A DNA stretch of 19,166 nucleotides from Lachnospiraceae bacterium (GCA_024684155.1 JAIKXK010000311.1:1-19166), one strand, 5' to 3'; shown: positions 1 through 7,895, counted from the stretch's first letter. Notes: a model not told the origin generated them from the letters alone. Program-made: numbers and translations.

Positions 1-1
1 T

Positions 2-538
2 GTGTATATAGCAGAGGCCTGGGCAGATGGAATTGTATTTGGAAACTTTTCCGGAGGTGTAAAAGCATTCTATTTCAATTATTTTATGAGTTCAAAAAAC
101 GGAGTGAATGTCTTATCTGATTTAGTAGCTACAGATAGTTCTAGAAGATTTTTCCTATGCGTATTTGCAGTTTTGACAGAGATACCATATATCTTTGGAA
201 GTTTCTATCATCAGGATAGTGTGGATATGATTTTTCGAGTACAGACATTGACGGAAGGACAAAAGACCTTTGAATTTGCTTTTATTTTTACAGCGATGTT
301 AGTCTTTGCCTCCTTTGCTGTATTGACCTTAGTAATTTGGATTTCCAGATATTTTTCATTGATTTGGTTTGGAATGGTTTTTGCATCTATTGGGGTAATT
401 GTTTTAATGGGAATTTGTATGCTTGCAATGATAAGTATTCAAATCATGTTTGCACTTAGCGTCATAGGGGCAGTATTTATTAACAGACAGTTCCAAAAGA
501 GTGTGATTTTGAAGGGAGAAAAAAGTTATTATGATTAA
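2..538 (+). CDS. Polytopic membrane protein, 5' end cut by the window edge
   Basis: The reading frame is open from the first bases to a TAA at 536-538. The GTG at position 2 is probably an internal codon, so the true start lies upstream. The visible 178 residues hold long hydrophobic stretches at roughly residues 92-114 and 117-160, enough for three or four membrane segments, then a short basic tail. There is no cytoplasmic domain with a recognisable motif. It overlaps the next gene by 8 nt, so the two are translationally coupled, and both encode integral membrane proteins with short charged C-termini. An ABC-2-like permease pair fed by an ATPase encoded upstream is the simplest reading, but no ATPase is visible here and I cannot name a family with confidence. 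Confidence 0.6.
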   Translation: MYIAEAWADGIVFGNFSGGVKAFYFNYFMSSKNGVNVLSDLVATDSSRRFFLCVFAVLTEIPYIFGSFYHQDSVDMIFRVQTLTEGQKTFEFAFIFTAMLVFASFAVLTLVIWISRYFSLIWFGMVFASIGVIVLMGICMLAMISIQIMFALSVIGAVFINRQFQKSVILKGEKSYYD

Positions 539-1265
539 GGATATGAAACAGGCATTTTGCCTTATGAAATATACAGCAAACAAGAAAAATATGATGCCTT
601 TTTTAATTATGTATCCTCTGATTGCTTTAATGGATATTTTTTTGTACCATAGCTTATTTATTATTCCTGTTATCATCGCGGTTATGCCAATGATTTTGGT
701 ACAGTTTATTTTTGCATCTGAAATGTCAAACTTTGTAATATCAGGGGCCAATAGAAAAAATACCTTATTAAGAGGTTCTGGAGGTATTGTTGCAATTTCT
801 GCACTTTTAGGATATACCCTGGATGTGATTATGCTTGTAATAGAAAAGAGGATTCTTGATTCAGATATTACTAGAGGGGGAGACGAGGTATTTATGGATC
901 CCGGTATCGTGCTTATCTTTGTTTCTTTTATGATGCTTTTAATGCTTTTTTTATCACCTCTTATTTATAGAAGATACATTTTAACCATGGTAATCTTTCT
1001 TCCATGCTGTGCTCTTATTGGCGGTATTTCCGGATTTTTGGGAGCCACAGAGCTTGATGCAGAGTCTGCATTTGAGGTTTTTACTGAATCGTCAGCAGTT
1101 TTAAATTCCTTTTTTGGGATAGGAGTAGAGATTGTATTTGGATATGTAGTGGTGATAATTGCTATTCTTGCATTTTTGCTTCTTAACCGTCTCTTATATA
1201 AGTTTTCCATGGATCGCTTTGCTTTTCGTCAAATGTTTATGGAAAAGAAATTTAGTTTTAAATAA
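531..1265 (+). CDS. Polytopic membrane protein, possible ABC-2-type permease subunit
   Basis: A 244-residue protein starting at ATG 531, inside the last codons of the preceding gene. A GGGAGA Shine-Dalgarno element lies a few bases upstream. Hydrophobic segments fall near residues 23-43, 45-62, 80-102, 122-145, 150-172 and 196-220, giving about six membrane spans. The N-terminus is basic and amphipathic (Met-Lys-Gln-Ala type) and the C-terminus is a basic tail, as in permease halves of small ABC exporters. No catalytic or binding motif is visible. It is the last gene of its operon, since a strong intrinsic terminator follows 28 nt after the stop. Function and substrate are unknown, and the ABC-2 assignment rests only on topology and pairing. 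Confidence 0.6.
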   Translation: MIKDMKQAFCLMKYTANKKNMMPFLIMYPLIALMDIFLYHSLFIIPVIIAVMPMILVQFIFASEMSNFVISGANRKNTLLRGSGGIVAISALLGYTLDVIMLVIEKRILDSDITRGGDEVFMDPGIVLIFVSFMMLLMLFLSPLIYRRYILTMVIFLPCCALIGGISGFLGATELDAESAFEVFTESSAVLNSFFGIGVEIVFGYVVVIIAILAFLLLNRLLYKFSMDRFAFRQMFMEKKFSFK

Positions 1266-1293
1266 AATGGGGTTTGTGATAGAACTTACTTAT

Positions 1294-1326
1294 AAAGACA
1301 GAGGAATAGTCCTCTGTCTTTTTTTA
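1294..1326 (+). terminator. Intrinsic terminator of the membrane-protein operon
   Basis: A perfect 12-bp stem (AAAGACAGAGGA at 1294-1305, complement at 1310-1321) with the 4-nt loop ATAG is followed by a T-run to 1326. It separates the membrane-protein pair from metF. Confidence 0.93.
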
Positions 1327-1330
1327 TTGA

Positions 1331-1359
1331 TTGCATTTAAATTATAGATGTTTTAGAAT
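1331..1359 (+). promoter_or_regulatory. Candidate sigma-A promoter for the metF operon
   Basis: A TTGCAT hexamer (1331-1336) and TAGAAT (1354-1359) are separated by 17 bp, directly after the upstream terminator. The -35 box matches TTGACA at only three of six positions, but the -10 box matches at five and the placement is right. The leader of about 45 nt leaves no room for a SAM or cobalamin riboswitch. Confidence 0.5.
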
Positions 1360-1411
1360 TACAACGAATATAGAAAATTCAAGGAAAAGAAGAAAAAGAT
1401 TAGGAGATAAC

Positions 1412-2284
1412 ATGGCAAAAATTAGTGAGATTTTAAGTACAGAAAAACCCACCCTTTCTTTTGAGGTGTTTCCCCCTAAAACAGAGGATAAATATGAGGG
1501 AGTAGAAAAGGCAGCTCTAGATATTGCTACCTTACATCCTTCTTTTATTAGTGTAACCTATGGGGCAAATGGTGGAACTAGAAGATATACTTCGGATATT
1601 GCAGGGGATATTGCAAAAAATGGAGTGCCATCTTTGGCCCATTTAACCTGTGTAGCCTCCAATAAAGAAAGCGTGGACGAAGCATTAAAGATATATAAGG
1701 AAAAGGGAATCGAAAATATTCTGGCTCTTCGTGGAGATCTACCGGAAAATACAACAGAAATGCCAGCAGATGCAGACTTTCATCATGCCAGTGATTTGAC
1801 AGCCTATATTAAGTCTAAGGGAGATTTTTGTATTGGTGGTGCCTGCTATCCTGAGGGACATCCAGAAGCGGCTAATAAGGATGGGGATATTTTAAATATA
1901 AAGAAAAAGGTAGAGGCAGGATGTGAGTTTTTAACCACTCAGATGTTTTTTGAAAACTCCATTATGTTTAACTATATGTACCGTCTAAGAGAAGCAGGGG
2001 TTATGGTTCCGGTTTGTGCAGGTATTATGCCTATTACAAACGCAAATCAGGTAAAGCGTTCCATTCAGCTTTCCGGTTCTGTAATGCCTCCTAGATTTTT
2101 GGCTTTGGTAGATAAGTTTGGAGATAATCCAAAGGCGATGAAGCAGGCAGGTATTGCCTATGCCACAGATCAGATTATTGATTTAATTGCAAATGGAATT
2201 CATCACATTCACGTCTACTCTATGAATAAGCCTGAAGTAGCAGAGGCTATCGCAAAGAATCTATCAGATATTGTAGTGCTGTAA
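1412..2284 (+). CDS. metF: Methylenetetrahydrofolate reductase
   Basis: MetF reduces 5,10-methylene-tetrahydrofolate to 5-methyl-tetrahydrofolate with FAD in the cytoplasm, supplying the methyl group for methionine synthesis. The 290-residue length is typical of the stand-alone bacterial enzyme. Visible signatures are the N-terminal FEVFPPKTED segment (about residues 16-25), which carries the catalytic glutamate, the NILALRGD motif near residue 105, the GGACYPEGHPEA stretch and the TQMFFEN motif. I chose ATG 1412 over an upstream TTG at 1331 because TAGGAG lies just before it (1401-1406) and the family begins here; the extra 27 upstream residues are basic and unlike the family. It is the first gene of a three-gene unit with the MetH reactivation protein (1-nt gap) and MetH. 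Confidence 0.95.
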   Translation: MAKISEILSTEKPTLSFEVFPPKTEDKYEGVEKAALDIATLHPSFISVTYGANGGTRRYTSDIAGDIAKNGVPSLAHLTCVASNKESVDEALKIYKEKGIENILALRGDLPENTTEMPADADFHHASDLTAYIKSKGDFCIGGACYPEGHPEAANKDGDILNIKKKVEAGCEFLTTQMFFENSIMFNYMYRLREAGVMVPVCAGIMPITNANQVKRSIQLSGSVMPPRFLALVDKFGDNPKAMKQAGIAYATDQIIDLIANGIHHIHVYSMNKPEVAEAIAKNLSDIVVL

Positions 2285-2285
2285 T

Positions 2286-2960
2286 ATGACATACGAAACA
2301 GAGCGTTTAGGAAAAATCCCTTTTGAAATAAATCGCAGGGAATTATATATTTATGCAGGTTATCGTGGAAATGCTACCCCTGATGAGGGCGTGTTAGCAT
2401 TAATTGATGAGTGCATCGAAGAGGTAAAAGCTGCCTCAGAGATTCGTGGCATTTTAAAGTGGTGTAAAATCACAAGAACCCTGGATGAACAGGGACTGCC
2501 AAGGGATGATCAGTTTTCCATCGGAGATTTTTTCGTGGAAAGTATAGCCTTGGGAAAAAATTTAAGAGGCTGCGAGGATGCTATTTTGGTAGGAGCTACC
2601 CTATCTCCATCTATTGATTTATTGCTCCATCGTTATGCGAAACTTCAAATTACAAAAAGTGTATTAATGCAGGCTACAGCAGCTGCCTATATCGAAGCTT
2701 ATTTAGATGAAATCCAGCGCATGGTAAAAATAAGACTTTCTCCGGAAGGATTATCGCTTCGCCCCAGATTTTCTCCGGGGTTTGCAGATTTTACTACAGA
2801 GTATCAAAAGCCTTTTTTAGATGCTATTGATGCAGGAAGAAATCTAGGAATTACCTTAGCAAATGATTCCAATATGATGGTTCCATCCAAATCCGTAACG
2901 GCGGTTATGGGAATTTGCAAGGCAGGTACAGAAGCAGTAGGGGCCTATGAAAATATTTAG
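2286..2960 (+). CDS. Stand-alone methionine synthase activation (reactivation) domain protein
   Basis: A 224-residue protein of the Met_synt_B12 type. In the long MetH of enterobacteria this is the C-terminal domain, which binds S-adenosylmethionine and a flavodoxin-type donor to reductively methylate inactive cob(II)alamin. The recognisable motifs are RFSPGFADF near residue 160 and the MMVPSKSVTAVMGI segment near the C-terminus, both SAM-domain signatures. Here it is a separate gene between metF and a MetH that lacks the domain, so it presumably works in trans on MetH. The ATG is 1 nt after the metF stop without a strong Shine-Dalgarno element, suggesting translational coupling. Known members occur in many Firmicutes, and the family assignment is firm. 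Confidence 0.9.
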   Translation: MTYETERLGKIPFEINRRELYIYAGYRGNATPDEGVLALIDECIEEVKAASEIRGILKWCKITRTLDEQGLPRDDQFSIGDFFVESIALGKNLRGCEDAILVGATLSPSIDLLLHRYAKLQITKSVLMQATAAAYIEAYLDEIQRMVKIRLSPEGLSLRPRFSPGFADFTTEYQKPFLDAIDAGRNLGITLANDSNMMVPSKSVTAVMGICKAGTEAVGAYENI

Positions 2961-3038
2961 TTGTTGTTTTATGGACGTTACACGGTGAAGTGGAATCGTT
3001 AGAAAGTATTAGAAATAGAAAAAGATTACGAGGAACAT

Positions 3039-5549
3039 ATGAAGACATTTTTAAAGGAAGCAATTAAAAATAGAGAGTTTATCTTTTTTGATGGTGGAAT
3101 GGGAACCTATTTGCAGGCCCATGGACTGAAGCAGGGACAACTTCCGGAAACTTTTAACTTAGATCATCCGGAAGTATTAAAAGAGTTAGCTCGTCTTTAT
3201 TTAGAGGCGGGAGCAAATATTGTAAATACAAATACCTTTGGGGCTAACCGAATGAAGTTTCCTGCAGATGATTCAACCTATCCCATTGATAAGATTGTGA
3301 CCACTGCTGTAGAAAATACAAAAGAGGTTCGAGATGCTTATATAAAGGAACACCCAGAGAGAAGAGCTTTTGTAGCTCTTGATATTGGTCCTACAGGAAA
3401 ACTTCTAGCGCCTATGGGGACGCTGGATTTTGAAGAAGCGGTATCTATTTATAAAGAGGTGATTTCTCTTGGTGCAAAGGCAGGAGCAGATCTTGTTTTA
3501 ATTGAAACCATGAGTGACTCCTATGAGTTAAAGGCAGCAGTATTGGCTGCAAAAGAAGCCTGTGACCTGCCAGTAATTGCTACAGTGATTTTTTCAGAAA
3601 ATGGAAAGCTTTTAACCGGTGGTGAACCAAAGGCAGTGGCAGCTTTACTGGAGGGTTTAGGTGTGGATGCCCTTGGTGTAAACTGTGGCCTTGGACCAAA
3701 GGAAATGAAGGGTATTGTCCATGATTTAGCAGAGGCTTCTTCCGTTCCGGTTATAGTAAATCCAAATGCAGGACTTCCACGAGTAGAAAATGGAGTTACC
3801 TACTATGATGTTACGCCAGAAGATTTTGCAGAAACCATGAAGGAGATTGCTACAGAAAATAATAATGTCTTAGGACTTGGTGGATGTTGTGGTACGACGC
3901 CAAAACATATAGAGGTATTAGTAAGTACCATGAAGGATGTGAAGGCAAATCCGATTGTGCCCTGCAATGATACCGTAGTAAGCTCCGGAATGGGGCATGT
4001 GGTATTAAATGAGCGTCCAATTGTTATTGGAGAGCGCATCAATCCTACGGGAAAGAAAAAGATGAAACAGGCCCTTGTGGATGATGATATGGAATACATT
4101 CTAAATGAAGGTGTGACAGAAGAGGAAAATGGCGCTCATATTTTAGATGTAAATGTAGGTCTTCCGGAAATAGATGAACCTGCCATGTTAAAGCGTGCAG
4201 TATATGAGCTTCAGGGAATCTGTGCCCTCCCTCTACAGATTGATACCACTGATATGAGCGCAATGGAAGGGGCTATGCGTATTTACAACGGAAAGCCTAT
4301 GATTAATTCTGTCAATGGTAAGCAGGAAATGATGGATGCCCTTTTTCCTTTAGTGAAAAAATATGGTGGAGTTGTAGTTTCTCTTTTATTAGATGAAGAT
4401 GGAATTCCAGATAGTGTGGAGGGAAGAATTAAGATTGCAGAAAAAATCTATGCAAATGCAGACAAGTGGGGAATCCCAAGAAAAGATATTGTTTTTGATG
4501 CTTTAGTTATGACCATATCTACAGATTCTTCTGCAGCAAAGATTACCCTTGATACTGTCAGAGAAATTACAGAGCGATTTGGAGCCTGTAGTGTTCTTGG
4601 GGTTTCCAATGTTTCTTTTGGACTTCCAAGAAGAGATTTAATTAATACTACTTTTTATAGTGCTGCATTGAATAATGGATTAACAGCAGGAATTATTAAT
4701 CCTTCTTCCAAGGCTATGATGGCAGTATACCGTTCTTTTTTGGCAGTAAAGGGCTATGATGAACAATGCCTGGAATTTATTGATACCTATGCAGGAACAC
4801 AATCTGCGGAAATGCAGTTGAAAAAAGCATTAGAAAGCGGAAGTTTAAGTGCTGGTGGTAATGGGGCAGAAGCTAGTGAAAGCGGAACAGGGGATATTTC
4901 AAAAACACCTTTAGGTGGTGCTATTGTAAAGGGCTTAAAGGATAAGTGCGGAAAACTTACAGAAGAAATCTTAAAAAATGGAACAGAGCCTTTGGATATT
5001 ATTAATGAATATATTGTTCCTGCTCTTGATGTGGTAGGGCAGGGCTTCGAAAAAAATACCATCTTTTTACCACAGCTTTTAATGAGTGCTGAGGCAGCCC
5101 AGGCTTGTTTTGAAGTTATAAAGACAGAATTAAAGAGTTCTGGAGTGGAAAGTGAATCTAAAGGAAAGGTGATTGTTGCCACGGTAAAGGGTGATATTCA
5201 CGATATTGGAAAAAATATTGTAAAGGTTCTATTAGAAAATTATTCCTTTGAGGTCATTGATCTTGGAAAAGATGTTCCTCCTGAGGTAATTGTAGAAACA
5301 GCTCAAAGGGAACATGTGCATTTGATCGGTCTTTCTGCTTTAATGACTACTACGGTGGTATCTATGGAAGACACTATTAAGGCCCTTCATGCGGCAGCAG
5401 TGCCTTGTGAAATATGTGTAGGTGGTGCTGTGTTAAATCAGGAATACGCAGATATGATTGGGGCGGATGCCTACTGTAAAGATGCCATGCAGACAGTTCG
5501 TTTCGCAGAAGAGTTCTTTGATAAACATCCGGAGTATGTATCCGAATAA
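3039..5549 (+). CDS. metH: Cobalamin-dependent methionine synthase, lacking the activation domain
   Basis: MetH transfers a methyl group from 5-methyl-tetrahydrofolate to homocysteine via cobalamin, making methionine. Domains in order are homocysteine binding (about 1-300, zinc ligands Cys216, Cys283 and Cys284 in the NCGLG and GGCCGTTP motifs), pterin binding (about 330-565, starting VIGERINPTG), a Gly/Ser-rich linker (about 597-620), the four-helix cap (about 625-700), and the Rossmann-type B12 domain (about 705-836) with the lower-ligand motif D719-I-H721-D-I-G724. At 836 residues it stops after the B12 domain. The roughly 330-residue SAM-binding activation domain of the long enzyme is missing and is supplied by the preceding gene. 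GAGG at 3030-3033 precedes ATG 3039. The 78-nt gap upstream of it shows no obvious promoter or structure. Confidence 0.97.
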   Translation: MKTFLKEAIKNREFIFFDGGMGTYLQAHGLKQGQLPETFNLDHPEVLKELARLYLEAGANIVNTNTFGANRMKFPADDSTYPIDKIVTTAVENTKEVRDAYIKEHPERRAFVALDIGPTGKLLAPMGTLDFEEAVSIYKEVISLGAKAGADLVLIETMSDSYELKAAVLAAKEACDLPVIATVIFSENGKLLTGGEPKAVAALLEGLGVDALGVNCGLGPKEMKGIVHDLAEASSVPVIVNPNAGLPRVENGVTYYDVTPEDFAETMKEIATENNNVLGLGGCCGTTPKHIEVLVSTMKDVKANPIVPCNDTVVSSGMGHVVLNERPIVIGERINPTGKKKMKQALVDDDMEYILNEGVTEEENGAHILDVNVGLPEIDEPAMLKRAVYELQGICALPLQIDTTDMSAMEGAMRIYNGKPMINSVNGKQEMMDALFPLVKKYGGVVVSLLLDEDGIPDSVEGRIKIAEKIYANADKWGIPRKDIVFDALVMTISTDSSAAKITLDTVREITERFGACSVLGVSNVSFGLPRRDLINTTFYSAALNNGLTAGIINPSSKAMMAVYRSFLAVKGYDEQCLEFIDTYAGTQSAEMQLKKALESGSLSAGGNGAEASESGTGDISKTPLGGAIVKGLKDKCGKLTEEILKNGTEPLDIINEYIVPALDVVGQGFEKNTIFLPQLLMSAEAAQACFEVIKTELKSSGVESESKGKVIVATVKGDIHDIGKNIVKVLLENYSFEVIDLGKDVPPEVIVETAQREHVHLIGLSALMTTTVVSMEDTIKALHAAAVPCEICVGGAVLNQEYADMIGADAYCKDAMQTVRFAEEFFDKHPEYVSE

Positions 5550-5563
5550 TATTATACAAATTA

Positions 5564-5592
5564 TTGATTTTTAGGCCTTTGCGTGATAATAT
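5564..5592 (+). promoter_or_regulatory. Candidate extended -10 promoter for the YitT-family gene
   Basis: TTGATT (5564-5569) and TAATAT (5587-5592) are 17 bp apart, with a TGA extension just before the -10 box. The 10-bp palindrome TTTACGTAAA (5594-5603) lies at the expected start site and could be an operator. A transcript from here would run through the hairpin at 5644-5664. Confidence 0.45.
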
Positions 5593-5643
5593 CTTTACGT
5601 AAAAATTTTAAAAGAGGATTAATTATTTAATACCGTATCAAAC

Positions 5644-5667
5644 AGCTCCCATTTTTTGGGAGCTTTT
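5644..5667 (+). terminator. Rho-independent hairpin just upstream of the YitT-family start codon
   Basis: A perfect 8-bp stem (AGCTCCCA 5644-5651, complement 5657-5664) with a T5 loop is followed by four T residues. It can end metH transcripts, but it lies only 17 nt before ATG 5685. If the promoter at 5564-5592 is used, it sits in the leader of the next gene and could act as an attenuator. Confidence 0.75.
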
Positions 5668-5684
5668 ACTTTGGAGATGATAAC

Positions 5685-6581
5685 ATGGAAGAAACAAAAA
5701 AATTAAAGATGACAAAAAAGAGATTTATGGTGTATTTCCGCGATTTTTGGATTATAGTCTTAGGAACCACCATTGTTTCTTTTGCAGTCAAATACTTATT
5801 TGATCCATCGGGAATGGTAACGGGAGGAGTTTCTGGTTTAGCTATTGTAATTCGTTACTTAAGTGTTCACTTTGGACCTTTTGAAATCCCTCTTTGGGTA
5901 ACCAACCTGGTACTAAATGTACCTATTTTTATTTTTGCATGGAGAACGGAAGGCTTTAAAAGAATTATCCGTACTGCTCTTGCCTTTGCTATTATGACGG
6001 TGGAACTTTATGTATTTCCGGAACATGCCTTTTTTGCGGATAATCCACTTCTTACTTCTGTGTATGGTGGTATTTGCTTTGGAGCAGGAACAGGTCTTTT
6101 GTTATTAGCAAAAGCTACCACTGGTGGAACAGATATGTTGGGAAACTCATTGGCGAAATATTTACGTCACGTACCAGTAGGACGATTGATTGAGTATTTA
6201 GATGGTGCGGTAGTTGTAGTAGGTGCCTTTGTTTTTGGTTTGGAGCAAACCCTATATGCTATTATTTCCGTATTTATTATGGGTAAGGTCATTGACTATG
6301 TAGTAGATCATGGAAAGAAAGCAAAGATGGCTTTAATTATTTCAAATAAACCAGATGAAATAACAGCAGATATTTTAAAAGACCTAGATCGTGGTGTTAC
6401 AAGTATTAAGGGTGTGGGAGAATTTACAAAGAGTGATCGAAAGGTACTCCTTTGCATATGTACCCAGCGAGATGTTCCTATGATTAAGGATATAGTTAAG
6501 GAATATGACAAGAAAGCATTCTTTGTAGTGGGAAATGTATCTGAAGCCATGGGAGAGGGCTTTGTAGAGAAGTGGTTCTAG
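5685..6581 (+). CDS. YitT-family membrane protein (YitT membrane domain plus DUF2179)
   Basis: A 298-residue integral membrane protein of the YitT/DUF161 family. After a basic N-terminus (residues 1-18) come about five or six hydrophobic segments between residues 22 and 205. They include the family hallmarks DPSGMVTGGVSGLAI near residue 41 and the KATTGGTDMLG glycine-rich stretch near residue 145. The last 85 residues form the soluble DUF2179 domain (from about KKAKMALIISNKP to GFVEKWF). Molecular function is not established; transport of a small metabolite has been proposed for some members. It is monocistronic here. GGAG at 5673-5676 supports ATG 5685, and a bidirectional terminator follows 33 nt after the stop. 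The family call is secure, the role is not. Confidence 0.88.
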   Translation: MEETKKLKMTKKRFMVYFRDFWIIVLGTTIVSFAVKYLFDPSGMVTGGVSGLAIVIRYLSVHFGPFEIPLWVTNLVLNVPIFIFAWRTEGFKRIIRTALAFAIMTVELYVFPEHAFFADNPLLTSVYGGICFGAGTGLLLLAKATTGGTDMLGNSLAKYLRHVPVGRLIEYLDGAVVVVGAFVFGLEQTLYAIISVFIMGKVIDYVVDHGKKAKMALIISNKPDEITADILKDLDRGVTSIKGVGEFTKSDRKVLLCICTQRDVPMIKDIVKEYDKKAFFVVGNVSEAMGEGFVEKWF

Positions 6582-6614
6582 ATTATTACAGAAGAAGATA
6601 AAATAATAGAAAGA

Positions 6615-6644
6615 AAAATAGCCTACCAAATGGTAGGCTATTTT
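6615..6644. terminator. Bidirectional terminator between convergent YitT and flavodoxin genes
   Basis: The inverted repeat AAAATAGCCTACCA (6615-6628) and its exact complement (6631-6644) form a long stem capped by a small loop around AAAT. A-rich sequence on the left and T-rich sequence on the right give a U-tail on both strands, so it can end the plus-strand YitT transcript and the minus-strand flavodoxin transcript. Confidence 0.9.
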
Positions 6645-6716
6645 GTTTACAAAGAAGGGGTATTCTTTGTAAAAGTATGTATTGTATGAAAAGTATATAG
6701 TGGAGGCTAATTCAAT

Positions 6717-7151
6717 TTAGGCAAGTCCACAAAGAGCTGCTCCAAGCTCATTTAATGCTGAAATAGTATCAGCGTCAGGCTCGCCAAGGAAGGTAACTCC
6801 CTCCCCATTTACAACAGTTGCACCTGCGCTTGAACAACGATCTTCCCAATCGCGCATCCATTCACAGTTTCCCCAACCGTAAGAACCAAACAAACCAATC
6901 TGTTTTCCGGCAATAGAGCTTTCTAACTCAGCCATGAATGGTTCCATCTCGCCTTCTTCTAACTGTTCAGCTCCCATAGAAGGGCAACCAAGAGCGAAGG
7001 CTTTATCAGCTGCTAAATCTGCAGCGCTAACAGATGATACAGGTAATACTTCAGCGGTTCCGCCAGCACTTCTAACACCATCAGCAACAGCATTTGCCAT
7101 AGCTTCTGTGTTTCCTGTACCACTCCAATAAACAATTTTAACCGAACTCAT
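6717..7151 (-). CDS. Short-chain flavodoxin
   Basis: A 144-residue flavodoxin, a soluble FMN-binding low-potential electron carrier. The phosphate-binding loop SGTGNTEAMA is at residues 10-19. The GCPSMGAEQLEE region (about 55-66) and the FGSYGWGNCEWM region (about 87-98) match the two isoalloxazine-flanking loops, with tryptophan and tyrosine in usual positions. It closely resembles clostridial and Megasphaera short flavodoxins from my knowledge of those sequences. An AAGGAAAGGAAG purine tract supports the start at 7151. It follows the DUF3793 gene by 48 nt with no terminator between, so both probably share the promoter near 7867-7895. A plausible use is replacing ferredoxin under iron limitation; it might also donate electrons to MetH reactivation, which is speculative. 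Confidence 0.95.
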   Translation of the reverse strand: MSSVKIVYWSGTGNTEAMANAVADGVRSAGGTAEVLPVSSVSAADLAADKAFALGCPSMGAEQLEEGEMEPFMAELESSIAGKQIGLFGSYGWGNCEWMRDWEDRCSSAGATVVNGEGVTFLGEPDADTISALNELGAALCGLA

Positions 7152-7199
7152 AATCCCATCTTCCTTTCCTTGTAAAAAATCCCAATCTCCCCTAAAAAG

Positions 7200-7817
7200 C
7201 TAACTAACTTTTTCCATCTCATGGATTTCTTCAAGTAATTCAGGAAGGGTATATCCAGAGATGATTTTATGAACAACCAGTTCCTTATCTTCTTCGAATC
7301 TATTAAACAGAGCTTTTGTTTCGGCAACGTTTTTGTAAACCTTCCAATAACCACTGTATAAACAGTTCTGACCTAAGTTATCTATAAATCCTTTTACATC
7401 ACAAAGAGGATATCCAAGGAAGATACCGATTTCGTGAGGGAAAGCGATTTCTCCATTACCATAAAAGAAAATCTTCTTTGCTAATTGGTTTAACAGATGC
7501 ATAGGATTAATTTGTGGTTCGTAGCCAAGAGACACCAAAAACTCGTGAACATCTGGTAAAGAGAGATAACTGATGAAGTCCTTTTCTCTATAAAGAAAAA
7601 GAATTAATTTTGTTCCTCTGGATTTTAATAAGCGATAAGAAATATCTGTCTCATTTAAAATCTTTCGGATGCCAGCAAACTCACTTTTATCAATGGTCAT
7701 AATGTTGGAGATTTTACTCTTCATAAGAAGTGGTGCACAGTGCATACCAATCTTTAACGTAAGGCATTCACCATGATTCTTTTGTAAATTCCATTCCATT
7801 ATTTCTGTGATAGACAT
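7200..7817 (-). CDS. DUF3793 family protein
   Basis: A 205-residue soluble protein of unknown function, recognised as DUF3793 by the FPHEIGIFLGYPLCDVKGFI stretch (about residues 125-144) and the CLYSGYWKVYKN segment that follows. These proteins occur in anaerobic Firmicutes, often next to flavodoxin or ferrous-iron transport genes. There are no membrane segments and no catalytic motif I can name. An AAGGAGTCGTAA sequence just before the ATG provides the ribosome binding site. The start region carries two TTAG-N6-CTAA elements, so expression is probably controlled by a metal-responsive repressor together with the flavodoxin downstream. A role in iron or redox homeostasis is inference from neighbours only. 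Confidence 0.85.
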   Translation of the reverse strand: MSITEIMEWNLQKNHGECLTLKIGMHCAPLLMKSKISNIMTIDKSEFAGIRKILNETDISYRLLKSRGTKLILFLYREKDFISYLSLPDVHEFLVSLGYEPQINPMHLLNQLAKKIFFYGNGEIAFPHEIGIFLGYPLCDVKGFIDNLGQNCLYSGYWKVYKNVAETKALFNRFEEDKELVVHKIISGYTLPELLEEIHEMEKVS

Positions 7818-7833
7818 TTACGACTCCTTGCTG

Positions 7834-7863
7834 TTAGTATTGACTAACGTTAGTTGTTCCTAA
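7834..7863. promoter_or_regulatory. Two tandem TTAG-N6-CTAA operator-like elements
   Basis: Unit 1 is TTAG (7834-7837), six bases, CTAA (7844-7847). Unit 2 is TTAG (7850-7853), six bases, CTAA (7860-7863). They are spaced by CG, so the inner halves form the perfect palindrome ACTAACGTTAGT (7843-7854). They lie just downstream of the minus-strand -10 box (7867-7872), across the predicted transcription start. TTAG/CTAA half-sites are typical of DtxR/IdeR-type metal regulators; the 14-bp unit is shorter than the classical 19-bp DtxR box, so the identity of the regulator is inferred. Confidence 0.6.
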
Positions 7864-7866
7864 CAC

Positions 7867-7895
7867 AATATACTATGTAGAAAATAAAAATGCAA
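7867..7895 (-). promoter_or_regulatory. Promoter of the DUF3793-flavodoxin operon
   Basis: On the minus strand TTGCAT (7890-7895) and TATATT (7867-7872) are 17 bp apart, 50 nt upstream of the DUF3793 start. The operator-like repeats begin 3 bp downstream of the -10 box. Confidence 0.6.

Noticed and set aside
404..751. 115-residue minus-strand reading frame across the junction of the first two genes
   Set aside because: It runs antisense to two coupled membrane-protein genes, and its lysine/isoleucine-rich composition reflects the reverse complement of hydrophobic codons.
1331..1411. SAM, cobalamin or T-box riboswitch upstream of metF
   Set aside because: The region between the upstream terminator and the metF start is about 85 nt and holds a promoter candidate, with no stem pattern matching these elements.
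4787..5182. 131-residue minus-strand reading frame inside metH
   Set aside because: It lies entirely within the well-supported metH codons for the linker and cap domain, has no ribosome binding site, and its composition is that of a shadow frame.
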